The notes under the pieces are model-generated. The model saw only the letters and a list, made by a program, of their open reading frames with translations, searched no databases and was not told the origin of the DNA. The translations under genes and the position numbers were made by a program. This document shows positions 25,253 through 33,546 of a DNA stretch of 64,000 bases, one piece after another. The stretch covers positions 186,001-250,000 of the forward strand of contig NZ_JARTWB010000003.1 of the NCBI RefSeq assembly GCF_031450785.1, in the 5' to 3' direction. Numbering within the stretch: the first letter of the stretch is position 1; each line of letters opens with the position of its first letter. The DNA comes from Caballeronia sp. LZ062. GTDB taxonomy: Bacteria; Pseudomonadota; Gammaproteobacteria; Burkholderiales; Burkholderiaceae.

Positions 25253-26536
25253 ATGAGTACGCCGACATACCAGACCATCGACACGAGCGCGCTCGCAAAG
25301 CGCGCGCAGTCCGATCGCATTGCGCCTTCGCTCTACTACGATCCGCAACTCTTCGAGGAAGAACTCGAACGCATCTTCTACAAGACGTGGGTGTGGGTTG
25401 CTCACGACAGCGAGTTGCCGAAGCCCGGCGACTTCGTAACGACGACCATCGGCCGCCAGCCGGTCATCGTCGTGCGGGATAAAACGGGAGCCGTGAACGT
25501 ACTGCAGAATCGCTGCCGTCATCGCGGCGCGACCGTGTGCGAAGAGCACAAGGGCAATGCGAAAGGCTTCACGTGCCCCTATCACAGCTGGTCATACGCG
25601 CTCGACGGCACGCTGCGCGCGCTGCCCTACGGCGACGGCTATGAAGGCGTATGCGAGAAAAAGGATCTGCCGCTCAAGAAGCTGCGCGTGGGCGTCTATC
25701 AAGGGCTTATTTTCGCGAGCTTTAATGAAGATATCGAATCGCTCGAAGACTTTCTCGGCGGTGCGAAGCCTTGGGTGGACCTGTTCATGAAGCAGGGCGC
25801 GGGCTATCCCATCAAGGCCAACGGCGAGCACAAGTTCAGGTTCAAGGGCAACTGGAAGATCCAGCTGGAAAATACGACGGACCTTTATCACTTTCCCGTT
25901 GTGCATAAGTCCTGGATGAAGTCTATCGACGACGAAACGGCCGCCGTCATCACGAGCTTCATGACGAGCGAGGAAGCGTTCTGCCGCTCACTCGGCAACG
26001 GCCATAGCCTCGCGGTACTGGTGCCGGAAATCGTCGATCTCGACAAGGACGACGGCGCCCCGCTGCCCGACCGCTTCTACGAACTCGCCGCGCAACTCGC
26101 GCAGAAGCACACGCCGGAGGAAGTGCGGCGCATCGTGCGTTCGCTGATGGGCGTCGGCTTCAATCTCAATCTGTTCCCGAACCTCGCGTTGTCGATGGCG
26201 TTCTTTCGCGTGCTGCGCCCGATCTCGGCCGAAGAGACGGAAATTCGCCATGTCGCGCTCGCCATGGACGGTGGCCCCGAAGAGGCGAACCGCGTGCGGT
26301 TGCGCATTCATGAACACTTTCAGGGCCCGTTCGGTTTCGGCAGCCCCGACGATGCCGAAGCATGGGAACGCGTTCAGCGCGGCTCATACGCCGGCCCCGA
26401 CGTGCCTATCCTGGTGAACCGCGGCCTGAATCGTGAAACGACCGCTCCGAACGGAGAGAAGACCGCGCACGCAACCGATGAAACCGGCATGCGCGAAGCC
26501 TATAAACAATGGCGCGCGATGATGGAGCAAGCATGA
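25253..26536 (+). CDS. iacC: IacC: Rieske aromatic-ring-hydroxylating oxygenase, large subunit
   Basis: A 427-aa large subunit. The Rieske centre ligands are Cys88 and His90 (NRCRHRG) and Cys108 and His111 (TCPYHSW). The mononuclear iron site has His213 and His218 with Asp210 (TTDLYHFPVVH). Together with IacD and electrons from IacF it acts on an oxidised indole-acetate intermediate, described as dioxindole-3-acetate, on the way to catechol. The ATG at 25253 is preceded by AGGAA; the much longer open frame from 25055 crosses the regulator gene and is rejected. It overlaps iacD by ATGA. Confidence 0.88.
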   Translation: MSTPTYQTIDTSALAKRAQSDRIAPSLYYDPQLFEEELERIFYKTWVWVAHDSELPKPGDFVTTTIGRQPVIVVRDKTGAVNVLQNRCRHRGATVCEEHKGNAKGFTCPYHSWSYALDGTLRALPYGDGYEGVCEKKDLPLKKLRVGVYQGLIFASFNEDIESLEDFLGGAKPWVDLFMKQGAGYPIKANGEHKFRFKGNWKIQLENTTDLYHFPVVHKSWMKSIDDETAAVITSFMTSEEAFCRSLGNGHSLAVLVPEIVDLDKDDGAPLPDRFYELAAQLAQKHTPEEVRRIVRSLMGVGFNLNLFPNLALSMAFFRVLRPISAEETEIRHVALAMDGGPEEANRVRLRIHEHFQGPFGFGSPDDAEAWERVQRGSYAGPDVPILVNRGLNRETTAPNGEKTAHATDETGMREAYKQWRAMMEQA

Positions 26537-27033
26537 TGGACGACCGTAACGCACTTCTCTCCGACCAGACCTTTGCTCGCGCTATCGAATTCATCTGGCG
26601 TGAAGCCGAACTTCTGGACCGGCGCGACTACCGGGCGTGGCTCGAACTGTGGGACCCCGATGGCATCTACGTGGTGCCCATCGACCCCGACACGACCGAC
26701 TACGAAGCGACACTGAACTACGCATTCGACGACCAGCACATGCGCGAACTGCGCGTGCAGCGCATGACGTCCGGCTATTCGGCTTCCGCCAGCGACGCTG
26801 CACGTACGGTGCGCACCGTGTCGCGCTTCACGCGGTCTTCGGATAGCGCGGACCTCATGGAAGTGAAGTCCTCGCAGATCATCATTGCGTACAAGCGCGG
26901 CGTGTCGACTATTTTTGCCGCCGATCTGACGCATAAGATAAGGATGGCTAACGGACAACCGACGCTCGTCGAGAAAGTTATCCGCCTGATCAATTCGACC
27001 GAAGCACTGAACGCCATCGGCTTCCTGCTTTGA
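26533..27033 (+). CDS. iacD: IacD: Rieske oxygenase small subunit
   Basis: A 166-aa NTF2-like small subunit (ring_hydroxyl_B), beginning MMDDRNALLSDQTFARAIEFIWREAELLDRRDYRAWLELWDPDGIYVVP and ending with TLVEKVIRLINSTEALNAIGFLL, the usual C-terminal strand pair. It packs against the large subunit to form the alpha3beta3 oxygenase. Its ATG overlaps the iacC stop by four bases, so translation is coupled. Length is normal for the family. The assignment as iacD follows from the pairing. Confidence 0.88.
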   Translation: MMDDRNALLSDQTFARAIEFIWREAELLDRRDYRAWLELWDPDGIYVVPIDPDTTDYEATLNYAFDDQHMRELRVQRMTSGYSASASDAARTVRTVSRFTRSSDSADLMEVKSSQIIIAYKRGVSTIFAADLTHKIRMANGQPTLVEKVIRLINSTEALNAIGFLL

Positions 27034-27097
27034 TTGCAATCCCGCACCGGCGCCTGCATCGTTCATGCATTGTGCCGGTGCGCTCTCCTATTCGACC

Positions 27098-27472
27098 ATG
27101 CCGACACTCGAAGTCTATCTGCCTCAGGGTCACTCCGACGAGCGCAAGACATCGCTCATCCAGGGTCTGACCCAAGCGACCGTCGACGCGATTGGCGCGT
27201 CCGCCGAGTCCGTGCGCATTCTGCTGTCGGAGCTGCCGGCCTCGAACATCGGACTGGGCGGGAAACTGACACCCGCTGCGTTGCCGGTCATCATCGCGAT
27301 CTTGATTGCGGGCCGCACAGAGGCGCAGAAAGAGGCGCTCATCAAGGATCTTTCGGAGACCAGCGCCTCCGTCCTCGATGTGCCTTTGCAGTCCACGCGC
27401 GTCATGATCAAAGACATTCCCAATACCGATTTCGGCTTGGGCGGCAAGACCGCTCGCGCGTTGGGCCGATAA
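27098..27472 (+). CDS. Fused two-domain 4-oxalocrotonate-tautomerase-like protein
   Basis: A 124-aa protein made of two tautomerase units. Unit 1 starts with the catalytic-type Pro2 (MPTLEVYLPQGHSDERKTSLIQGLTQATVDAIG...ILLSELPASNIGLGG). Unit 2 (from about residue 62) starts PVIIAILIAGRTEAQKEALIKDLSETSASVL and ends IKDIPNTDFGLGGKTARALGR; it also begins with a proline, but internally. Canonical 4-OT subunits are about 62 aa and work as hexamers; fused forms work as trimers. It lies 64 nt after iacD, inside the iac set, although a tautomerase is not among the classical iacA-I genes. It may act on a keto-enol intermediate or on unrelated chemistry. Confidence 0.82.
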   Translation: MPTLEVYLPQGHSDERKTSLIQGLTQATVDAIGASAESVRILLSELPASNIGLGGKLTPAALPVIIAILIAGRTEAQKEALIKDLSETSASVLDVPLQSTRVMIKDIPNTDFGLGGKTARALGR

Positions 27473-27540
27473 GTCGAAGTCGGACCCATTTCTCCGCGAT
27501 CCGTACGCCGGACCTGCTGTTCGGCTCGAAGGCAAACAAG

Positions 27541-27921
27541 ATGACGAACGATACTCGAAGCCTGCCGCTGCGCGTGCTGTTCTGCTGCGGCGTGACGCAG
27601 AATTTCTTCGACTTGCCGCGTGAGCAGATCGGCGAGGTGTGGCAGGCGTACGGCCACATGCTCAGCATCATCGAAGCAATGGAAAACGTACGAGTGCTGG
27701 GCGTCATGGATGATGACCGGCTTGTTGTCGGCAACGCCGACGGGGCACCGTGGACCTTCTACATCATGGCCGACGTCGCCGACTTCGACGCCGCCGTTGC
27801 AGTGTGCAATCTGTATCGCACGACGCCTGTGGGCGCATACAACCTTTGGCGCTACGGGAAGATCGAAGCGCGCGTCGGGCGCGCGCTGACGGTTCCGCCC
27901 GCCGTTCCCAACAAGGGGTGA
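27541..27921 (+). CDS. iacB: IacB-like protein of unknown function
   Basis: A 126-aa protein with a ferredoxin-like (dimeric alpha/beta barrel) look: LPLRVLFCCGVTQNFFDLPREQIGEVWQAYGHML, IEAMENVRVLGVMDDDRL and VGAYNLWRYGKIEARVGRAL. It lacks recognisable catalytic motifs. IacB of known iac clusters is a small protein of unknown role of about this size, placed next to iacI; here it is 3 nt before the iacI-like gene. The symbol is therefore assigned mainly from gene order. The ATG at 27541 was chosen; the frame open from 27034 overlaps the tautomerase gene. Confidence 0.65.
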   Translation: MTNDTRSLPLRVLFCCGVTQNFFDLPREQIGEVWQAYGHMLSIIEAMENVRVLGVMDDDRLVVGNADGAPWTFYIMADVADFDAAVAVCNLYRTTPVGAYNLWRYGKIEARVGRALTVPPAVPNKG

Positions 27922-27924
27922 ATC

Positions 27925-28440
27925 ATGACGGACACGACCATTGAGAGTCTGCAACTGCGCTTGCGCCTGCTGGAAGCGCGCGACGCGGTTCGCAAGACCA
28001 TTGCCCGATACATGGCGCTCTGCGATGTGCCGGCACGCGCGCTGGACGGCGAGTCGCTGGCGGCGCTCTTTAGCGATGATGCCGTGTGGGAAGGCATCGG
28101 TCCGCAGTATGCGGACAAGTTCGGCCGCTTGCAGGGGCCGGGCGCCATCGTCACGATGCTGCAACGCTACTTGCCGCCCACGCCGCACTTTGCCACGAAC
28201 GTTCACTTCCTCACGAGCGAGCATATCGAGGTACACGGCGACACGGCGAAAGGCCGCTGGATCATGTTGCAGGCATCCGGCTATGTCGATGCAAAAGCCG
28301 AACTCATCGCAGCGCGGCTCGAAGTGGATTTCAATCCCTCGCCGCACCGTGAAGACGTGTGGCTGATTCGTCACTTCCGCACAGAGCGCATGTTCGACGC
28401 GCCCTGGCGCATGAACTCGGCGCAAGGAGCCCGTGCATGA
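27925..28440 (+). CDS. iacI: IacI-like SnoaL/NTF2-fold protein
   Basis: A 171-aa SnoaL-like protein: RLLEARDAVRKTIARYMALCDVP...LAALFSDDAVWEGIGPQY, then HFATNVHFLTSEHIEVHGDTAKGRWIMLQASGYV and EDVWLIRHFRTERMFDAPW. The fold is the cone-shaped NTF2 type also used by small subunits of ring oxygenases, as IacI in described clusters has been annotated. The exact step is not established. It is 3 nt after iacB and overlaps iacH by ATGA, so B-I-H-E is a tight transcriptional unit. Confidence 0.75.
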   Translation: MTDTTIESLQLRLRLLEARDAVRKTIARYMALCDVPARALDGESLAALFSDDAVWEGIGPQYADKFGRLQGPGAIVTMLQRYLPPTPHFATNVHFLTSEHIEVHGDTAKGRWIMLQASGYVDAKAELIAARLEVDFNPSPHREDVWLIRHFRTERMFDAPWRMNSAQGARA

Positions 28441-29582
28441 GCGCCTTTCTGCGGATGTTCGATCTCGCTTCGCACGCCGCTGCGGATGCGCCGACAATCG
28501 CAATCAAAGACAGCATCGATGTAGCCGGCTATCCGACGACCGCGGCCAGCCGCGCGCTCGCAGATGCGCCGCCTGCGCCGCGGCATGCAGAAGTCGTTCA
28601 GCGTCTCCTCGATGCAGGCTGGCGCATTACCGGCAAGACGAACATGCACGAGCTCGCGTTCGGCATGACAGGAATCAACGACTTCAGTGGGACGCCCGTC
28701 AACCCGCAAAATCCGGCTCGTATTCCCGGGGGTTCGTCGAGCGGCTCGGCATCGGCCGTAGGCTTGCATCTCGTCGATGCGGCGCTCGGCACGGATACGG
28801 GCGGCTCGGTGCGCTGCCCTGCCGCATGCTGCGGCGTCATCGGACTGAAGCCGACGTTCGGACGCGTATCGCGCGAAGGCGTCGCGCCGCGCCAGACATC
28901 GCTCGACTGTGTCGGTCCTTTTGCACGGGAGATGAATAGCATCATCGACGTGATGCTCGCGATCGATGCGTCGTTCCAGGTCGGCCGTGCGCGCCGCGAC
29001 GTGACCGGACTGCGCGTCGCGCTGCCCGAAGTGGAAGCCGACGGCGAAATCCGCGATGCGGTAGCGGCGGCCGTCGCGCGGAGCGGACTGGCGTCGCGTG
29101 CCGTACAGCTGAAATCCCTGCGCGACGCCTTCACGGCGGGGCTCGCCGTCATCAACGCGGAGACGTGGCATGCGTTCGGTCATCTGGTCGGCAGCGGAAA
29201 GCTCGGTCCGGACATCATGGCGCGCCTCACCGCCGCCGCGAACACGCAGGACTCGGAACTCGTTGCAGCCGAGCGCATCCGTCGCGTCTTCATAGGCCAG
29301 GTCGACCGCGTGCTGGAAGACTCGGACGTCCTCATCCTTCCGACGCTGCCGTCGCCGCCTATCACCATCGAGGCCGCGAGGGCGGGCGCTTCGGTCATTG
29401 CAATGTCGTCGCTTATCCGGCCGTTCAACCTGAGCGGCCATCCTGCGCTGACGTTACCGGTTCCGATCGATGGGACATCGATCAAGGCGGGGTTGCAGAT
29501 TGTCGGCCGACGCGGCGACGACGAGACAGTTTGCGCCGTCGCCGCGTACTTCGAAGCGATGCGCGCTCCCAATGCAAAATAA
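28437..29582 (+). CDS. iacH: IacH: amidase-signature enzyme
   Basis: A 381-aa amidase-signature protein. The triad is visible as Lys in IAIKDSIDVAGYPT, Ser in IPGGSSSGSASAVG and Ser in GTDTGGSVRCPAACCG. The length is short for the family (usually 450-500 aa) but the C-terminal FNLSGHPALTLPV block is present, so it appears complete. IacH is annotated as an amidase in iac clusters and is proposed to act on an amide or ring-opened intermediate. The ATG overlaps the iacI stop by four bases; the frame from 28359 inside iacI was rejected. The true substrate is unproven. Confidence 0.8.
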   Translation: MSAFLRMFDLASHAAADAPTIAIKDSIDVAGYPTTAASRALADAPPAPRHAEVVQRLLDAGWRITGKTNMHELAFGMTGINDFSGTPVNPQNPARIPGGSSSGSASAVGLHLVDAALGTDTGGSVRCPAACCGVIGLKPTFGRVSREGVAPRQTSLDCVGPFAREMNSIIDVMLAIDASFQVGRARRDVTGLRVALPEVEADGEIRDAVAAAVARSGLASRAVQLKSLRDAFTAGLAVINAETWHAFGHLVGSGKLGPDIMARLTAAANTQDSELVAAERIRRVFIGQVDRVLEDSDVLILPTLPSPPITIEAARAGASVIAMSSLIRPFNLSGHPALTLPVPIDGTSIKAGLQIVGRRGDDETVCAVAAYFEAMRAPNAK

Positions 29583-29595
29583 AGGAGCTGACACC

Positions 29596-30339
29596 ATGAC
29601 GAAGAGAGTCGTGCTTGTAACCGGCGCTGCCCGCGGCCTCGGTGAAGCGGTGACGCGCCGCTTCCACGGTGCCGGCTACAACGTCGCGCTGGGCGATATC
29701 GCTGTCGATGCTGCCGAAAGACTCGCGCGCGAGCTAAGCAGCGACGAAGCGAGCGCGTTCGCCGTGAAGCTCGACGTAACGAAGAAGGCACATTTCGAAG
29801 CGGCACGCGATGCGCTGCTCGACCGGTGGGGTGCGATTGACGTGCTCGTGAACAATGCAGGCGTATCGAAGATCGTGCCGGCAATGGATATCACCGCCGA
29901 GCAATTCGACGAGGTGATGGACGTCAATCTTCGCAGCGTGTTGTTTGGCTGTCAGGTGTTCGGGCAGCACTTTGCCATGCAGGGCGCCGGACGCATCGTC
30001 AACATCGCCTCCCTCGCGGGACAGAACGGCGGCTCGGCTACCGGTGCCCACTACGCCGCGGCCAAAGGCGGCGCCATTACGCTTACCAAAACTTTTGCGC
30101 GCGATCTCTCCGCGCACGGTGTGACCGTCAACGCAATATCGCCGGGTCCACTGGATCTGGCTGTCGTGCATGACAGCGTACCGCCAGACATACTGCAAAA
30201 GGTGATTGCGGGCATTCCGGTAGGCCGCCTGGGCTCCGCGAGCTATGTCGCAGACGTCGCCGTGTTGCTCGCATCCGCCGATGCCTACTTTGCCAACGGC
30301 GCGTGCTGGGACATCAATGGGGGACTCTTCATGCGCTGA
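29596..30339 (+). CDS. iacE: IacE: short-chain dehydrogenase/reductase
   Basis: A 247-aa classical SDR. The nucleotide-binding motif is TGAARGLGE (residues ~9-17), followed by NNAGVSK, the catalytic Ser region NIASLAGQNGG, YAAAKGG (Tyr-x3-Lys) and NAISPGPLD. An Asp after the second strand (GDIAVD) suggests NAD preference. In the iac pathway IacE takes part in the early steps from 2-hydroxy-indole acetate to dioxindole acetate. AAAGGAG lies nine bases before the ATG, 13 nt after iacH. It is the last gene of the plus-strand iac set. Confidence 0.82.
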   Translation: MTKRVVLVTGAARGLGEAVTRRFHGAGYNVALGDIAVDAAERLARELSSDEASAFAVKLDVTKKAHFEAARDALLDRWGAIDVLVNNAGVSKIVPAMDITAEQFDEVMDVNLRSVLFGCQVFGQHFAMQGAGRIVNIASLAGQNGGSATGAHYAAAKGGAITLTKTFARDLSAHGVTVNAISPGPLDLAVVHDSVPPDILQKVIAGIPVGRLGSASYVADVAVLLASADAYFANGACWDINGGLFMR

Positions 30340-30404
30340 GCGCCCGATACGCTGCGCACCCTCAGGCAGGATTCGTTGCGGTTCCACCCCACGTCCGGCA
30401 GCGA

Positions 30405-31172
30405 TCACTCGCGCTTGGCCAGATAGGCGTCGATCAGGGCGACCAGCCGGTCCCGTCCGAAGCTCGCGTCGTGTCCCGCGTGGACGACCTGCACGGGCAA
30501 CTCGCGCAGACGCTTCATCGTGCGCACATAGGTCGAGATGTCAGCACCGCCGATCTCGTCAAGCAGCGGGCCATCGTAGATCGCATCGCCGGAAAACAAC
30601 GTGCCGGTGCCCGGCTCCCAAAGACCGATGCTCCCCGGTGAATGGCCTGGCAGATGGAGGACTTCGAAATGCCGGTTGCCGAGATCGACGATATCCCCTT
30701 CTTTCACCGCTTCAGTGACGGACGCAGGTCGCACGCGGTAGTCAGACATCTGGTAATCGGCGCTTGGTAGAGCGGTTATCAGATCGCCATCGAACGGATA
30801 GCCCCACTCGTGGTATCGACGAATCGCCGCATCGCCCAATACTGACGCGAGAAGCGTTCCGTGCTGGCGTGGCGAGCGCAGGTTATCGGCCTCGAGTTCG
30901 TGGACAAGCGTGTGCTCGAACTCGTGATGCCCGCCAACATGGTCCGAGTGCGTATGTGTCGCCACTGCGATCACGTTCTTTTGCAGCAGATGCCGGGCGG
31001 CGTCGCGCAGACTGGCGATGCCCATTCCGGTGTCGATCATCAGGTCCCGGTCGCGGCCCCGAACATGCCAGATATTGCATCGCATCAGTGGCACGACGTG
31101 AGGTTCCCACAGCAGGGTGATTTCGTCACTGATGCGCTTCAGTTCAAACCAACGGTCGGCAATCGGTAGCAT
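30405..31172 (-). CDS. MBL-fold metallo-hydrolase
   Basis: A 255-aa metallo-beta-lactamase-fold protein. Zinc ligands are in THTHSDHVGGHHEFE (H-x-H-x-D-H), LHLPGHSPGSIGLW, FSGDAIYDG and VVHAGHDASF, so both metal sites look intact. The N-terminal half carries an unusually long loop (LVHELEADNLRSPRQHGTLLA) typical of lactonase- or glyoxalase-II-like members. It ends head-to-head with iacE (convergent, 65 nt apart), so it is not in the iac transcript. Possible substrates include lactones, thioesters or sulfated compounds; none is indicated by sequence. No terminator is visible between the two genes. Confidence 0.85.
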   Translation of the reverse strand: MLPIADRWFELKRISDEITLLWEPHVVPLMRCNIWHVRGRDRDLMIDTGMGIASLRDAARHLLQKNVIAVATHTHSDHVGGHHEFEHTLVHELEADNLRSPRQHGTLLASVLGDAAIRRYHEWGYPFDGDLITALPSADYQMSDYRVRPASVTEAVKEGDIVDLGNRHFEVLHLPGHSPGSIGLWEPGTGTLFSGDAIYDGPLLDEIGGADISTYVRTMKRLRELPVQVVHAGHDASFGRDRLVALIDAYLAKRE

Positions 31173-31462
31173 AGTCGTAGAAGGTCACTCAAATACCAAC
31201 GGAAGCGAGGCCAGGGCCAACGAAATCTTGCTGCATGTTCAGGATCTCGTCGAGTTGGAGTATAGCGACCTGACGTGAGCGAAGGTTGACTTCCGGAGCC
31301 GCCGTCACGGTGACCGGCAAACGGAACGCAGCCAGCCGCTGGGATACCGCCTTGCCCGCGGCTCAGGTCGCCCGGGCTGCGACGAACGGCGCTGGTTGGG
31401 TGATTTGAATGTTTGCTGCGAAAGAGGCCCGTGCCGCTAGAGGACACCTTCGACCCGACGGC
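31173..31462. other. Short gene-free stretch
   Basis: About 290 bp between the metallo-hydrolase start and the decayed transferase gene. I see no gene or clear regulatory element beyond the expected promoter of the metallo-hydrolase. Confidence 0.4.
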
Positions 31463-31718
31463 CTAAGCTTGTCTACGCTCGGGCTGCCTCAAGCTAACGA
31501 GCCGCTCGTGTATCGCCTCGCACTGCCGGACGAGGTTCCGCCTCGACATCACGTAGCGCTTCAACGGCGTCTCAATGTCGTCGTAATAGGTGTTGGGGAC
31601 GCAGCGTAAATCGCGGCATCGATGGTGGCCGGCTCAGTCCCGAAGAAAAAGCACCTGTCGCCGAGCAGATTGGCCACCACGCGCAGATCGGCGATGGAAG
31701 ATACTTGCGGGTTGCTAG
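31463..31718 (-). pseudogene. Decayed glutathione-S-transferase-like gene, C-terminal remnant
   Basis: On the minus strand one frame reads RVVANLLGDRCFFFGTEPATIDAAIYA, the hallmark of a GST C-terminal domain (LGD-x-x-FFFG-x-x-P-x-x-IDA). The homology then continues in another frame as NTYYDDIETPLKRYV and NLVRQCEAIHERL, ending in a TAG at 31463. A one-base shift near 31591-31605 breaks the gene. The N-terminal thioredoxin-like half is missing: the remnant abuts the 3' end of the PAP2 gene. So only the last ~85 codons survive. Confidence 0.6.
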
Positions 31719-32348
31719 TTAGAATCGCTTCGATAACCCAACGGCGAAGCCGTGAGGCAGAATCATTACCGATATCGGCGTTTCCCATGTCGTCGTCAGG
31801 TACCCAACGGCTGTTCCAAGCGCCCACCCGCCGAGAACGTCGGTCTGCCAATGCGCGTGCGATTTCATGCGTGCGACGCCGTCATAAAGAGGCAGCAGTT
31901 CGAGCGCCCATACAGCAGGATAGCGCCGTCCATAATGAACGATGAAAGGCGTCACGAAGCTGGCCTGCAGCGTGACTTCCCCGCTCGGAAAACTTTGCCC
32001 ACCTTGGAACCAGGCGTTGGGGCCTTTTCCGGCGGACGGCCGCTGCCGGCCGAATGCATATTTCATCCCCTGAGCCGCAGCCGCAGAAATGGCTTCAGAG
32101 TCCAGCGTCTGCCAGAAAGTGTGTCCGAGTTCACTGTCGTTGCCGAGCCAAAGCGCCCCGCCGACGCCGACTGCAATAGCCGAATATTCGATTGCGAGCT
32201 GAACGTTGCGATTCCAGATGCCGCTGTTGTCATAGGCGATCTCGTGATCCAGTCCTGCCGAAGCGGCCTGGCTCGTTATCACCAATACGACACAAACAAG
32301 CAGGTGCCTGACTGCAGATGTAGCGGACCGAATCGAATTCTCAGACAT
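31719..32348 (-). CDS. PAP2-family phosphatase with altered PSGH motif
   Basis: A 209-aa protein with an N-terminal signal or anchor (LLVCVVLVITSQAASAG) and the three phosphatase blocks: KYAFGRQRP (Lys96 to Arg103-Pro104), SFPSGEVTLQA (121-124) and ARMKSHAHWQTDVLGG (Arg160, His166, Asp170). In the usual motif the second block is PSGH; here the His is Glu, and SR of the third block is AR. The residual nucleophile His166 and Asp170 remain. The protein may be a periplasmic lipid or sugar-phosphate phosphatase, or a variant with changed activity. The C-terminal SVMILPHGFAVGLSKRF looks like an outer-membrane-type end (final Phe). Confidence 0.8.
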   Translation of the reverse strand: MSENSIRSATSAVRHLLVCVVLVITSQAASAGLDHEIAYDNSGIWNRNVQLAIEYSAIAVGVGGALWLGNDSELGHTFWQTLDSEAISAAAAQGMKYAFGRQRPSAGKGPNAWFQGGQSFPSGEVTLQASFVTPFIVHYGRRYPAVWALELLPLYDGVARMKSHAHWQTDVLGGWALGTAVGYLTTTWETPISVMILPHGFAVGLSKRF

Positions 32349-33546
32349 TCACCGCACTCCCAATCGTTCGAACATCGTAGGTGCCTGCTTCAAGGCTAAT
32401 AACGGCGCCTTATGAAACGCTTAAGGCGCGCTCGACAGGCCTGCGATTGGGTTTTTGTTACGGAAAAGCAACGGTGAACAGCGGTTCACGCGCAAGGACT
32501 TCCCGCGCGGCGCCATTGTATGTTTGCAGCCGTTGGCTATGTACGATTTGCAGCGTATCCGTAGCGCACTGCAGCCGGTACCTGCGTCGCAGATCGGCCA
32601 GTCTGGAGCCGCGACCCGGTCGCCTCAGAAAAGTTGCGTCCGCGCTCGCGCATGCCCCACCGATAAACCGATACGGTAGACGTTGCCTACGAAACGATGT
32701 TCGCGGGAGACGACCTAAGCCTTCCCACTAAATCCCGACAACGGTGCGGTAAGCAGGGCTTCCGCTTAGGAACGGGCCTAACATGCCGCGCTTGTTTTGA
32801 GCAAGCGACTCCGGATTCCATTGATCGCCGGCGTTCTATACCTGATCGGCGTCTCCCCTTTCGATGCTTACCGGACGCCGCAATGAGAACGCCTACCAGC
32901 CAGCGCACTTTATTCGTTATGCCAGTGAATGCGCTGGCGGCAAAGACACCGCTGGCCGAGTCCGTATCATCTCGGTGGAACAGCGTTAGCAGTAGACCGT
33001 TGTTCTATGTGCGATCGTCAAATAGTCGCTGCGCGGGCGGCTAGGCTCATCCACCTACGCCATAAGTTTGACTTGAAGCGACGACACCGCGCGGCCAGCC
33101 CCGGGGGTCATATGATGGCGAACCGGGCGATCGGCGTTCGACGCTCATCGACCATAGAACGGCCGTCGCAAGTGAGAGCCGCACGACCGCTGTTGGCGGC
33201 GTGAGAAGCGATGCAGTCGGCCCTAGCCGAGTGATTCGCGGTCTGCCGGTACCATTCCTGCGTCCGTCATCGATGCGATGCCGCAGGCTCCCCGTCGATG
33301 CGGCAACAGCTAAACGCAGTGACATGGTGCTCCAATGCTAAAGGCGCCACTCGCCGGGGCTTCCCCAGTCGGAACGCCCGAGCGCAGCGCCCGCAGTGGG
33401 TCAATGGACATTGCGCATCATCCGCCCAATGCGGCCGCTTTCGCCAGTAGTGAAGCCGGGCTCGCTCGAACCGTGCGCAGGCGTGCAAGTCCTCGAAGCT
33501 GACGCCCGTCGCAGTGGCGGAACTTCATATCCTCGGCGTGCTTCGG
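32349..33546. other. 1.2-kb gene-poor stretch
   Basis: Codon use and composition are unlike the surrounding genes, and all open frames are short and rich in Arg, Ser and Cys. I found no recognisable protein fragment, RNA gene or transposon end by eye. It may hold decayed genes beyond recognition, in line with the pseudogene on its left flank. Confidence 0.5.

Noticed and set aside
32381..33488. Several short open frames in the 32.3-33.5 kb stretch
   Set aside because: None has a ribosome site, a recognisable domain or protein-like composition.
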